Of a stretch of DNA of 64,000 nucleotides, positions 44,164 through 52,623 are shown one piece after another. Source of the stretch: DASQUK01 sp963813485. GTDB taxonomy: Bacteria > Actinomycetota > Acidimicrobiia > Acidimicrobiales > VFJN01. The stretch lies in NCBI GenBank assembly GCA_963813485.1, contig CAWEZE010000022.1, positions 175,343-239,342 on the forward strand. The letters are read 5' to 3'. Position numbers and translations under genes: made by a program. The stretch's first letter is position 1. Every line of letters begins with the position of its first letter. The notes beneath the pieces are model-generated. The model was given only the letters and a program-made list of their open reading frames with translations, did no database searches and was not told the DNA's origin.

Positions 44164-46108
44164 CCGAAGATCTCGAACAGCCCCGTATTCCCGGCCACCG
44201 TCGGACCGTCCTCGGTCGCAACGAGCAGAACCGCAGAGGCCACCACGAACGCGGCACCGGTGGCCGCCAGGAGCGCCCGGTTCACGAGGGTCCGGAGGAT
44301 GCGACCGGAGTCCTCGTCGACGACTTGGCGCACCCGCAGGTCGCCACGCGCCGCCAGGGTCATCATCCGGTCGAACCGATCGGGGAGTCGCCGGAGGCGC
44401 GGCAGCATGGCCGCCAGCTCCTCGCGGAGCATCGCGTCGGTATCGACGACGGGCAGCTCGCTGGTCGGGGACGCCAGGTCCAGGGCGGCGCCCACGATGG
44501 AGCGACCAGGCGAGAGGACCCCAAGCGTGCCGTCGAGGGTGACCAGCGCTCGGGACAACAGGACGAGATCGCCAGGTAGGTGGATATCGAAGCTCGGTCA
44601 GCATCGGCACGAGCTCCTGCAACGCACCGACGCCAATCGTGCCCGAGGGCCGCAGGTTGTGCGCCATGAGGTGCGCGATGGCCCGCTCCAGACGGTCGCT
44701 CGACACCGCCCCGCTCATGTCGGCCACCCGCTCGATGCCGTCTCGCACCAGGCTCACGTCCTGTCGTACGAACCCCGCCATCATGTCGACGACCGCCGGC
44801 CGCTGGATCGGGTCGAGCCTCCCTACCGCGCCGAAGTCGATCAGGCCCAACGACCCGTCCGACAGGACGAAGACGTTGCCGGGATGGGGGTCGGCATGGA
44901 AGAAGCCGTGCTTCAGCACCTGCTGGAGTGCCGATCGCAGCAGGCTGTCGGCGAGAGCGCCGCCGATCGGCGGCCGAGGCCGCCAGCTCGTCGGCGTCGG
45001 CCGCCGTGAAGCCCTCGAAGCGCTCCTGGACCAGCACACGCCTGGTGCACAGCTCGGCGTACACCTTGGGGACCCGGACCCCGGCGCCGTCGCCGTCGCC
45101 GAGCACGACGGCCATTTCGGCCATGGCGTCGGCCTCGCCCAGGTAATCGAGCTCGTCCCGCAGGCTCTGGGCGAACTGGCCGAGGATCTCCCCCGATCGC
45201 ACGCTACGCCCGAGGGGAGTACGGCGTTCGGCCAGTCCGGCCACGTGGGCGAGCGCCGCCAGGTCCCGCTCGATGATCCGCTCGATGTCGGGCCGCTGGA
45301 CCTTGACGACCACGGCCTCACCCGTATGAAGCCGGGCCCGGTAGGCCTGGCCGATCGAGGCGGCCGCGAGCGGCTCCCAGTCGAAGTCGGCGAACACGGC
45401 GTCGACCGAGTCGCCGAGCTCGGCCTCGAGCACCGACTCGATGTGCTCGGCGGGCTCAGTGGGCACGCGATTCTGCAGCTTGGCGAGCTCGCTGCAGATC
45501 TCCGGTGGCACCAGGTCGACCCGCGTCGCCGCGATCTGGCCGATCTTCACGTAGACCCCGCCCGCCTCCTCGAGCACCTGGCGGAGGCGCACCCCTATCG
45601 GCTCGGTCGCACGCTCGGCCTTTCCGCCGGCTGCCAGCAGGGGCCCGAAGCCGTGCTGTCGGGCCAGGCCGACCAGCTCGCGGTAGCGCCGATAGACGTC
45701 GATGCGACTGCGGATCGACGTGATCGGTCGGGGTGCGATGACCAATCCGGCAGCCTCGGCGGGCGCAAGCGACCCCGGGCTGGTCAGCAGGTCGATCGCC
45801 ACGGCGACGGCCATGGTCGTCGGGATCGCGATCGCCAGCGTGTTCACCACCAGCCCATCCGCCCCCCAGTCCCAGTCGGACAGGCGCAGGGCCAGCAGCC
45901 CGCCGAGGACCCACCCGACCGCCCCCGAAACCAGCGCGGTCGCCCAGCCCCGGCGCACCCCGAGCAGCCGGAGGGAGAGCGACGTCGTAACCAGCGCCAC
46001 CGCGGCCGCAAGCACGACCCGCACCACGACCTCAACGAAGCTCGCAGCGACCACCACAGGCGCGAACCCTACGGTCCCGAGCGTCGACACACACTTGGCC
46101 CTCGTCAC
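44088..46108 (-). CDS. AarF/ABC1/UbiB-family kinase-like membrane protein (frameshifted)
   Basis: N-terminal membrane segments (FVEVVVRVVLAAAVALVTTS, TALVSGAVGWVLGGLLALRL) precede the kinase: EEAGGVYVKIGQIAATRVDL carries the KxGQ motif, FDWEPLAAASIGQAYRARLH and EAVVVKVQRPDIERIIERDL carry the ATP-binding Lys. After a frame change near 44965 comes QVLKHGFFHADPHPGNVFVL (HxDxHPGN) and SDGSLGLIDFGAVGRLDPIQ. Another change near 44585 leads to two C-terminal membrane helices. UbiB/ABC1 proteins are atypical kinases or ATPases linked to isoprenoid lipids. About 670 aa from the GTG at 46108. Confidence 0.85.
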
Positions 46109-46189
46109 GTCGCCTGAATGTTTGGATGGAGCCCAAACCCCGGTCGACTATGCCTGAACCAACTTCTGACCGTGCGAGTCAGGACTCGG

Positions 46190-46195
46190 TATAGT
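46190..46195 (+). promoter_or_regulatory. Putative -10 element of the TetR gene at 46247
   Basis: TATAGT, with a weak -35-like TTCTGAC about 18-19 nt upstream. It abuts the palindrome at 46195-46210, as expected of an autoregulated promoter. Confidence 0.4.
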
Positions 46196-46210
46196 CGCAC
46201 GGCCGTGCGA
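46195..46210. promoter_or_regulatory. Perfect 16-nt palindrome TCGCACGGCCGTGCGA, candidate TetR operator
   Basis: It lies 36 nt before the TTG start of the TetR gene and overlaps the position expected for the transcription start. A second partial dyad (CGAGTcaggACTCG) precedes it at 46175-46188. Confidence 0.5.
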
Positions 46211-46246
46211 AGACATCGGAGCGGCGTCGACGAAGGAGTTGTTCCT

Positions 46247-46981
46247 TTGGCACGAACCTCCACCAAGCGGGGCACGTCCGCTGCGGTCGTGCAGCTGAGC
46301 ACGCACCACGACGGCCCCAAACGATCCTCACTGGCGCAGGAACGTTCGCGCGAGACCAGGCGGAAGCTGGTCAAGGCGGCTCTCGACCTGTGGAGCGAAC
46401 GGGGTTTCGAGACCGGGATCGACAGCACGACCGCCGAAGAGATCGCCGCCCGGGCCGGGGTTGCCAAGGGAACCTTCTACTTCCACTTCGCGCGGAAGGA
46501 GCAGGTCCTGCTCGAGATGGGTTGGTTGACGGCGAGGGCGCTGTACGAGGACGCTCTCCGCGCTCTGGCCAACGGTCGCTCGCTCGACACGGTCCTCGAC
46601 CAATTGATGACCAAGCTCGCCCGGCGCATCGAGAAGGGCCCGCGCGCCGCGGTGGGCCGCATGATCCAGGAGTTCCACCGCGCCCCTGAGTCGGAGCTCC
46701 TGTACGACCAGGAGCACTTCGGGTTCCAGCGGGCCTTCTCGGTCGTGTTCACCCACGCCCAGGATTCGGGTGAGCTGCCCGACGACATCTCCCCGAGAGA
46801 CCTGGCGGCGATGCTCTCGGCCTTGGTCATGGACGGGATCAAGGACTGGACCGTGGACGAGCGCGTCGACCTCGCGGTGGTGCTACGTCAACGCACCGCA
46901 TTGTTGCTGGCCGGGGCCCGCAACCTCGTGGTCGCCCCGCCCCGCCGGCGTCGCACGACGGCCACGGCACGCCGGGCCTGA
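46247..46981 (+). CDS. TetR-family transcriptional regulator (244 aa)
   Basis: The DNA-binding domain is clear: RSRETRRKLVKAALDLWSER, then TTAEEIAARAGVAKGTFYFH. The ligand-binding domain is helical and ends with a basic tail (RRRRTTATARRA). The TTG start at 46247 is chosen because an AAGGAG site lies 8 nt upstream and no ATG or GTG gives a better fit. The palindrome at 46195-46210 is probably its own operator. It sits beside a cluster of VOC, SDR and acyl-CoA dehydrogenase genes, so a lipid-type ligand is plausible but not shown. It is intact. Confidence 0.88.
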   Translation: MARTSTKRGTSAAVVQLSTHHDGPKRSSLAQERSRETRRKLVKAALDLWSERGFETGIDSTTAEEIAARAGVAKGTFYFHFARKEQVLLEMGWLTARALYEDALRALANGRSLDTVLDQLMTKLARRIEKGPRAAVGRMIQEFHRAPESELLYDQEHFGFQRAFSVVFTHAQDSGELPDDISPRDLAAMLSALVMDGIKDWTVDERVDLAVVLRQRTALLLAGARNLVVAPPRRRRTTATARRA

Positions 46982-47086
46982 GCCGCTACACCGCCGAGAC
47001 TCGGGGTGTGGGGCGCCCCGAAGGTGACCCTGGCATTTGTTGGCCAACGAACAATTATGCGCCTGGCCCGGCGCCCCAGTCCCCCT

Positions 47087-47092
47087 TACGAT
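47087..47092 (+). promoter_or_regulatory. Putative leaderless -10 element of the double VOC gene
   Basis: TACGAT followed by 7 nt and the ATG at 47100. Upstream at 47039-47048 there is a small palindrome GTTGGCCAAC that could be an operator. Confidence 0.45.
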
Positions 47093-47099
47093 CCCGGCC

Positions 47100-48005
47100 A
47101 TGCCGATCCGCGAGTTCTTCCACCTGATCCACGTCGTCGACGACCAAGGCGAGGTCGACGCGTGGTACGACGAGGTCTTCAAGCCTCAGCGGTTCATCGA
47201 GAGGAACTGGTCGGATGTCGAGAAGCGGTGGGCCTCGCTGGCGATGATCGGCGACTTCATGATCGAGGTCATCGAGCCGGGCTCCGCACCGGGGGAAGAG
47301 GCGACGCCGCTGGGTCGGTTTCGCAGCCGGTTCGGGCAGCACTTCCATTCCCTGGCGTGGTACGTCGACACGCCCGACGTCCGGCCTCTCTTCGACGAGT
47401 TGCGCGCGGACGGCGTGCGCATCGCCAAGCCCGGGGGCGGGATGTTCGCCGATGGTGACGTCGACCCGGGCCCGACGATCTTCACCCATCCAAAGGACAC
47501 CTTCGGTCAGCTCGAGTTCGTCGCCTTGGACGAATTCTGGCGGGAGCGAGACCCGCGGTTCGGGGCCAACTGGTCGCCCTCGGTCTGGCGCGACGACCAT
47601 CCCCTCGGGATCGAACGAGTGGCGCACTTCACCACCATCGTGACGGACATCCAGAAGGCCCGAGCCTTCTTCGAGGGCCCGATCGGGGGCCACCTCGTCC
47701 ACACCGATACGTCGGCTTCCGCCGAGAGTGCGTTCGTCTTCGTGGGCAGCGACTCGATCGTCGAACTGGTCAAGCCGGCCGTGGACGATTCCCGTCTCGG
47801 CGTGGATCTCGCCCAGAACGGCGAACTTCCGCACGGCTGCACGTTCAAGGTCGTCGATCTAGAAGCCGCCGAGCGCCACATCGAGAAGGTGGGTGTGGGC
47901 GTCGCCGAGCGATCGGGTGACGGGTTCACGCTCGAGCCGGCTGATTGCTTCGGGGCCGTCTACGCGTTCACGAGCCGGGTCGTCCCGGGTGATCCGCGGG
48001 TCTGA
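47100..48005 (+). CDS. Double VOC-domain protein (301 aa)
   Basis: Two vicinal-oxygen-chelate modules: REFFHLIHVVDDQGEVDAWY then FGQHFHSLAWYVDTPDVRPL, and ERVAHFTTIVTDIQKARAFF then ESAFVFVGSDSIVELVKPAV. Metal-ligand candidates include the His in FHLIH and HFHS. The size and layout resemble extradiol-dioxygenase-like or hydratase-like VOC proteins. It lies between a TetR gene and an SDR gene, and may act on aromatic or steroid-type intermediates. It is intact. Confidence 0.85.
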   Translation: MPIREFFHLIHVVDDQGEVDAWYDEVFKPQRFIERNWSDVEKRWASLAMIGDFMIEVIEPGSAPGEEATPLGRFRSRFGQHFHSLAWYVDTPDVRPLFDELRADGVRIAKPGGGMFADGDVDPGPTIFTHPKDTFGQLEFVALDEFWRERDPRFGANWSPSVWRDDHPLGIERVAHFTTIVTDIQKARAFFEGPIGGHLVHTDTSASAESAFVFVGSDSIVELVKPAVDDSRLGVDLAQNGELPHGCTFKVVDLEAAERHIEKVGVGVAERSGDGFTLEPADCFGAVYAFTSRVVPGDPRV

Positions 48006-48085
48006 GGATCGAGACGGTCACTGGATTCGATCGCCGAGCCAAGCGGCCCGCTGCAGGGCGTGAGCACGGGACACTAGCCGTTCCC

Positions 48086-48850
48086 TCAGAAACTGCGGCA
48101 GTAGACGGTGTCCAGCTTCTGAGTGCGGGGGCGGGTGACGATGAAGAGGTGGACGTCGGCGACGTCCGCGACCTGCTGCCCGCCGGCACGACCGCCGACC
48201 CGGTTGAGCAGGCCCAGCTTCGTCCACAGCTCCATGGCCTCGCCCGCGTGCTGGGGGTCCCACGCCCAATCGGTTGAACCGCCTCCTGTCCCGGAGGCCG
48301 TGCCCTGCACGAGCGTGGTCACTCGGATGTCCTCGTCGCGCAACTCCTCGGCGAGGACCCGATCGAACATCTCGAGCGCGGCCTTGGTGGCCACGTACAT
48401 CGACAACATGGGGAACGGATCGAGCGTCGACTCGCTCGACGTGTTGACGATGTCCCCCCCGCCGGTAGCGCGCATCAGGGGTATCGCAGCCCGGCTCGTG
48501 TAGACGGGACCGAGGAAGTTGGTGCTGACCTGGCGGATGATGTCGTGATCGCTCAACCGCTCGACCGCGCACGGCCGGTAGACAGCGGCGTTGTTGATCA
48601 GTATGTCCAGCTTGCCGAAGCGCTTCTCGACGTCCTTGAACGCCGCACCGACGCTGTCGGGGTCACCGACGTCGGCGACCACCGGCAGCGCGCCGTCACC
48701 GCATTCGGCCGCGACCTCCTCCAGCCGCCGACCTCCCCGCGCCAGCATCACGACCGAGGCGCCCTCCTCCACGAAGCGCTTGGCGATGCCCCGGCCCGTC
48801 CCGCTCGAGGCACCGGTGACCACGGCGACCTTGCCCTCGAGCTGCCCCAT
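48086..48850 (-). CDS. Short-chain dehydrogenase/reductase (254 aa)
   Basis: Classical SDR motifs: VTGASSGTGRGIAKRFVEEG, then ILINNAAVYRPCAVERLSDH (NNAA), GGDIVNTSSESTLDPFPMLS (catalytic Ser) and YVATKAALEMFDRVLAEELR (Tyr-x-x-x-Lys). The C-terminus ends RTQKLDTVYCRSF, slightly longer than usual. The ATG at 48850 has a GGGGCAGGGG-type ribosome site. It is intact, and convergent with the double VOC gene. The substrate is unknown. Confidence 0.9.
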   Translation of the reverse strand: MGQLEGKVAVVTGASSGTGRGIAKRFVEEGASVVMLARGGRRLEEVAAECGDGALPVVADVGDPDSVGAAFKDVEKRFGKLDILINNAAVYRPCAVERLSDHDIIRQVSTNFLGPVYTSRAAIPLMRATGGGDIVNTSSESTLDPFPMLSMYVATKAALEMFDRVLAEELRDEDIRVTTLVQGTASGTGGGSTDWAWDPQHAGEAMELWTKLGLLNRVGGRAGGQQVADVADVHLFIVTRPRTQKLDTVYCRSF

Positions 48851-49069
48851 CCCCTGCCCCTTCTGTTGGTCTCGTCCATCTCCGGTGGTCCGGCGCGTTC
48901 CCGCACCACCGCCAATGATGACCGCTGGCACGACGCTACCCAAGGAGGTCGCAGGGTGCCGGCTCTGTCTATTCGGACGGGGTCCAAGACCGATGGAGAT
49001 CGGCGGGGGTCAAGGCCCCGGGGTCACCGGCCGCCGACCACGACGACGCAGAAAACGCGACGGCCTGGT

Positions 49070-49731
49070 TCAGCGGCGGATGGCGGCCAGGCAGAACTCG
49101 ATCAGGTGTTCGACGTCTTCGTCGCTGGGGGGCGCTTGCCAGAGGAACTGCTCGAGCCGACCGAAGGCAACCAGCGAGATGGCGGCGGCGTCGCGTTCGG
49201 GATCGGGGCTTCCCGCGTGGCGCAGGGCGTCGGCCAGCAGGTGGTCCGTCGCCGGCGAGCTCACCGTCTGGCGCACCTCGATTGGCAGCTGCCTGAGGTT
49301 GCGCATGGCCGCCCTGGTTTGACGGGCCACTGTCTTGCGCTGAGCCTGGGCGGCCACGCCGGCGATCCAGGCCCGCACCTTGTGCTCGGGATCGTCGACC
49401 TTGCCGAGCTGGTGGCGCAGATAGCTCTCGAGGCGATGGACCCCGGCCTCGACGACCGCCGCGATCAGTTCGTCCTTGCCGGCGAAGTGCCGATAGAACG
49501 CCTGGTTGGACAGCCCGGCACGCTCGACGATCTCGGCCACGTGGGAGCCCGCTCGTCCCCCAGCTCGACCATCAGGTCCAGGCCGGCATCCAGCAGGCGC
49601 TGGACCTCGTCGAGGTACGCGCTCTCGCGGGCGGCCAAGGCCCGGCGAACGGTCCGGGCTGCAACGGGCGAAGGCTCCGAGACGTGCCATTCGACCGGGG
49701 CTGCTCGCGCCTTCGACGGCCTCGCCATCAC
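49070..49731 (-). CDS. TetR-family transcriptional regulator (frameshifted)
   Basis: The N-terminal segment reads RRALAARESAYLDEVQRLLD then AGLDLMVE. After a frame change near 49550 the second frame gives VAEIVERAGLSNQAFYRHFA (recognition helix) and KDELIAAVVEAGVHRLESYL, followed by a helical effector domain. It is divergent from the acyl-CoA dehydrogenase gene at 49957. Two sites with the same half-sites and spacing (GTTCT-N7-GAGAAC or GTTCTC-N6-GAGAAC) lie at 49770-49787 and 49914-49941, which suggests that it represses itself and the neighbouring gene. Confidence 0.82.
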
Positions 49732-49769
49732 CTTGCCCTTCCGCCGGAGTTCGCCCGGCGTGGAACTGA

Positions 49770-49787
49770 GTTCTGCCGAAGGAGAAC
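49770..49787. promoter_or_regulatory. Operator candidate GTTCTG-N6-GAGAAC near the TetR start
   Basis: An imperfect dyad (5 of 6 positions) with the same half-sites and the same 6-nt spacer as the perfect site at 49914-49941. It lies 39 nt upstream of the TetR start. Confidence 0.5.
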
Positions 49788-49913
49788 CATACCTCCGACA
49801 CCCGGGCTCAGGATGAGCGCCCCGTCACGGGTGGTGAGGCCGTCCAGAGGTTGCTTGCCGACTGGGCACTGAGCTCGACCTTGCCATGCCACGGCGCTGC
49901 CCTAGCGTGCGGA

Positions 49914-49941
49914 ACGACGTTCTCGCAACTGAGAACGTCGT
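49914..49941. promoter_or_regulatory. Perfect operator ACGACGTTCTC-N6-GAGAACGTCGT upstream of the acyl-CoA dehydrogenase
   Basis: Eleven-nt arms with a GCAACT spacer, ending 15 nt before the ATG at 49957. The core GTTCTC-N6-GAGAAC recurs at 49770-49787, so this is very likely the binding site of the divergent TetR regulator. Confidence 0.65.
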
Positions 49942-49956
49942 CGGGGAGGAACGGCG

Positions 49957-51257
49957 ATGGCGTGGGATTTCGAGACCGAGCCCGAGTTCCAGGAAAAGCT
50001 GGACTGGGTCGAGACTTTCGTGCGGGAGGAGATCGAGCCGCTCGACCTCGTGCTCGGCAACCCGTACGACAAGAGCGACACGCAAGGCCCTCGACGATCG
50101 TGCGACCGCTCCAGCAGCAGGTGCGGGACCGGGGCTTGTGGGCGGCCACCTCGGTCCCGAGCTCGGCGGGCAGGGCTACGGCCAGCTGAAGCTCGCGCTC
50201 CTGAACGAGATCCTCGGGCAGTCGCGGTGGGCGCCGACGGTCTTCGGGTGCCAGGCGCCCGACACCGGCAACGCCGAGATCCTCGCCCACTTCGGCACGA
50301 GCGAGCAGAAGGCCCGCTACCTCGAGCCGCTCCTCAACGGCGAGATCTCGTCCACTTATTCGATGACGGAGCCCCATGCGGGCGCCGACCCGACCCTGTT
50401 CAAGACCCGCGCCGAGCTCGACGGCGGCGAGTGGGTCATCAACGGGGAGAAGTGGTTCTCGTCGAACGCCCGCTACGCGAGCTTCCTCATCGTGATGGCG
50501 GTAACCAACACCGAGGTCAGCGCCTACCAGGGCATGTCGCATGTTCATCGTGCCCGCCGATACGCCGGGAGTGAACATCGTCCGCAACGTCGGGATCGGC
50601 ACCGAGCCCGAGGGCGAGGGCTCGCACGCCTACATCCGGTACGAGAACGTGCGGGTACCGCAGGACCACCTGCTCGGCGAGGAGGGCGGCGCATTCGCCA
50701 TCGCCCAGACCCGCCTGGGCGGCGGGCGCATCCACCACGGCATGCGGACGGTGGGCCAGTGCCGGCGGGCCTTCGACATGATGTGCGAGCGTGCCCTGTC
50801 GCGCCAGACCCGGGAAGGCCCGCTGGCGTCGATGGAGATCGTGCAGGAGCAGATCGCCGACAGCTGGATCGAGCTCGAGCAGTTCCGCCTTCTCGTTCTG
50901 CGCACGGCGTGGCTGATCGACCGGTACCAGGACTACCGGCGCGTGCGGAAGGACATCGCGGCCGTGAAGGCGACGATGCCGAAGGTGCTGACGAACATCG
51001 CCCAGCGCGCCATGCACCTGCACGGCGCGCTCGGGGTCTCGAACGAGATGCCGTTCGTGGGGATGCTCATCGGCGCCGAGAGCCTGGCGCTGGCCGACGG
51101 CCCCACCGAGGTGCACAAGGTCACGGTCGCCCGCCAGGTGCTGCGCGAGTACAAGCCCGTCGACGGCCTGTGGCCCAGCGCCCACCTGCCCACCCGGCGC
51201 GCCGAGGCCCGGGCGCGCTTCGCCCACCTGCTCGAGCACGAGGTCGCGAACCAGTAG
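49957..51257 (+). CDS. Acyl-CoA dehydrogenase (frameshifted)
   Basis: The protein begins MAWDFETEPEFQEKLDWVET, a start seen in a group of actinobacterial acyl-CoA dehydrogenases. Two frame changes (about 50085 and 50535) must be crossed. Motifs are STYSMTEPHAGADPTLFKTR, VINGEKWFSSNARYASFLIV, MFIVPADTPGVNIVRNVGIG, and the C-terminal domain FAIAQTRLGGGRIHHGMRTV, then RAMHLHGALGVSNEMPFVGM. It oxidises an acyl-CoA with FAD. Expression is probably controlled by the operator just upstream and the divergent TetR gene. About 433 aa. Confidence 0.88.
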
Positions 51258-51311
51258 TGGGCGATGCGCGGAGTTCGGTGGATCGGCGTCGGACAGATCT
51301 GGCGCCGGCCC

Positions 51312-52616
51312 TCAGTTCTTGGGCAGGTCCCGGAACGGCACGCCCCGGTCGGTGCTCGGCTCGCGGGGCAGCCCCAGCACGCGTTCACCGACGATGTTGC
51401 GCTGGATCTGGTCCGACCCGCCGTAGATCGGCGGTCCCTGGGCGAAGAGGGCGCCCTCCATCAGCTCGCCGAGATCGGTCATGCCGGTCACCGCCTGCGG
51501 CGGCTGCGACGGCCTGCGGGTCGTAGCCGTGGAGCATCCCCGCCGCCTGTAGCACTCGCGAACGTCAGATCGCGACCCAGGCGGATCGCATGGTTCTGCG
51601 CCATCTTGGCGAGGTTCGGCAGCCCAGGCAGCTCCCCGCCCGACTGCTGCAGGGCGCGGGCCCGACCGACCGGTCAGCGCGAGGAGCCGCTCCAACGTGT
51701 AGAGGCGGACCAGGCCTTGGCGAACGACCGGGTCGGCGTTGCGGCCGATCTCGCGTGCCAGGTCGGCGAGGCGCGGCCAGCTACCCAACCGCGAGGCGAC
51801 CGACGGCGAGTCCGCATCCGGGGCGACGACGAAGGCACCGGCGGGCACGTCGAGGTCGCCGGCGATCGGCCCTGGCCTCGCCGTCGAGGTCGCGCCATCG
51901 CCCCCCGCGAGCGCCCGTTCGAACGCGAGCGTCGTGTTCGCCACCGTCCATCCCTTGCCCTCGCCGCCGATCAGGTCATCGACAGGGACTCGGGCATCGG
52001 TGATGAACACCTCGTTGAAGAAGCGGCGGCCGGTCATCTCCCGCAGGGGACGAACCTCGATGCCAGGCTGGTCCATGCGGATGAGGAAGTAGGAGATGCC
52101 GGCGTGCTTGGGCACGTCCATGTTCGTGCGTGCGACCAGCATCGCCTTGTTGGCGACCTGGCCACCCGACGTCCAGACCTTCTGACCGTTGACGACCCAG
52201 TCGTCACCGTCCGAGGACCGCACTCGTCTGGAGGCCTGCGAGGTCGGACCCGGCGTTCGGTTCGCTGAAGAGTTGGCAATACCCGTCGCTGCCGGTGACC
52301 ATCCCGCGCAGGTGCCGCCGCTTCTGGTCGTCGGTTCCATGGACGAGGAGCGTCGGGACCCGCCATCCCGGTTGCGAACCCAACCGGACCGGGGACTGCG
52401 CCGAACCCTCGGATCGCCGCCGACGCCGCCATCCCGTCGGCGCGACGACAACCCCCGTCCGTACCACTCCCGCGGCCAGTGGGGTTGCGCCCATCCCGCC
52501 TCGCCCAGCCGTTGCCACCACTCGCGCAGCGGCAGCCCCGGGTCCCAGTTGGCTTCCAACCACCCCGTCAACTCGGCGAGCACGACGTCGAGGTCACTCT
52601 CCGCAGTGGCCGTCAC
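51312..52616 (-). CDS. Acyl-CoA dehydrogenase (frameshifted)
   Basis: The N-terminus LDVVLAELTGWLEANWDPGL then LPLREWWQRLGEAGWAQPHW, the NEPNAGSD-like block (LFSEPNAGSDLAG) and the middle domain VVNGQKVWTSGGQVANKAML are in successive frames. The C-terminal helical domain follows, ending GSDQIQRNIVGERVLGLPRE and VPFRDLPKN. At least three frame changes occur. It lies 7 nt downstream of the double acyl-CoA dehydrogenase gene on the same strand, an operon. The pair resembles the paired FadE genes used for cholesterol side-chain CoA esters, where subunits form heterotetramers; this is inference. Confidence 0.82.
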   Translation of the reverse strand: MTATAESDLDVVLAELTGWLEANWDPGLPLREWWQRLGEAGWAQPHWPREWYGRGLSSRRRDGGVGGDPRVRRSPRSGWVRNRDGGSRRSSSMEPTTRSGGTCAGWSPAATGIANSSANRTPGPTSQASRRVRSSDGDDWVVNGQKVWTSGGQVANKAMLVARTNMDVPKHAGISYFLIRMDQPGIEVRPLREMTGRRFFNEVFITDARVPVDDLIGGEGKGWTVANTTLAFERALAGGDGATSTARPGPIAGDLDVPAGAFVVAPDADSPSVASRLGSWPRLADLAREIGRNADPVVRQGLVRLYTLERLLALTGRSGPRPAAVGRGAAWAAEPRQDGAEPCDPPGSRSDVRECYRRRGCSTATTRRPSQPPQAVTGMTDLGELMEGALFAQGPPIYGGSDQIQRNIVGERVLGLPREPSTDRGVPFRDLPKN

Positions 52617-52623
52617 GGGCGGC

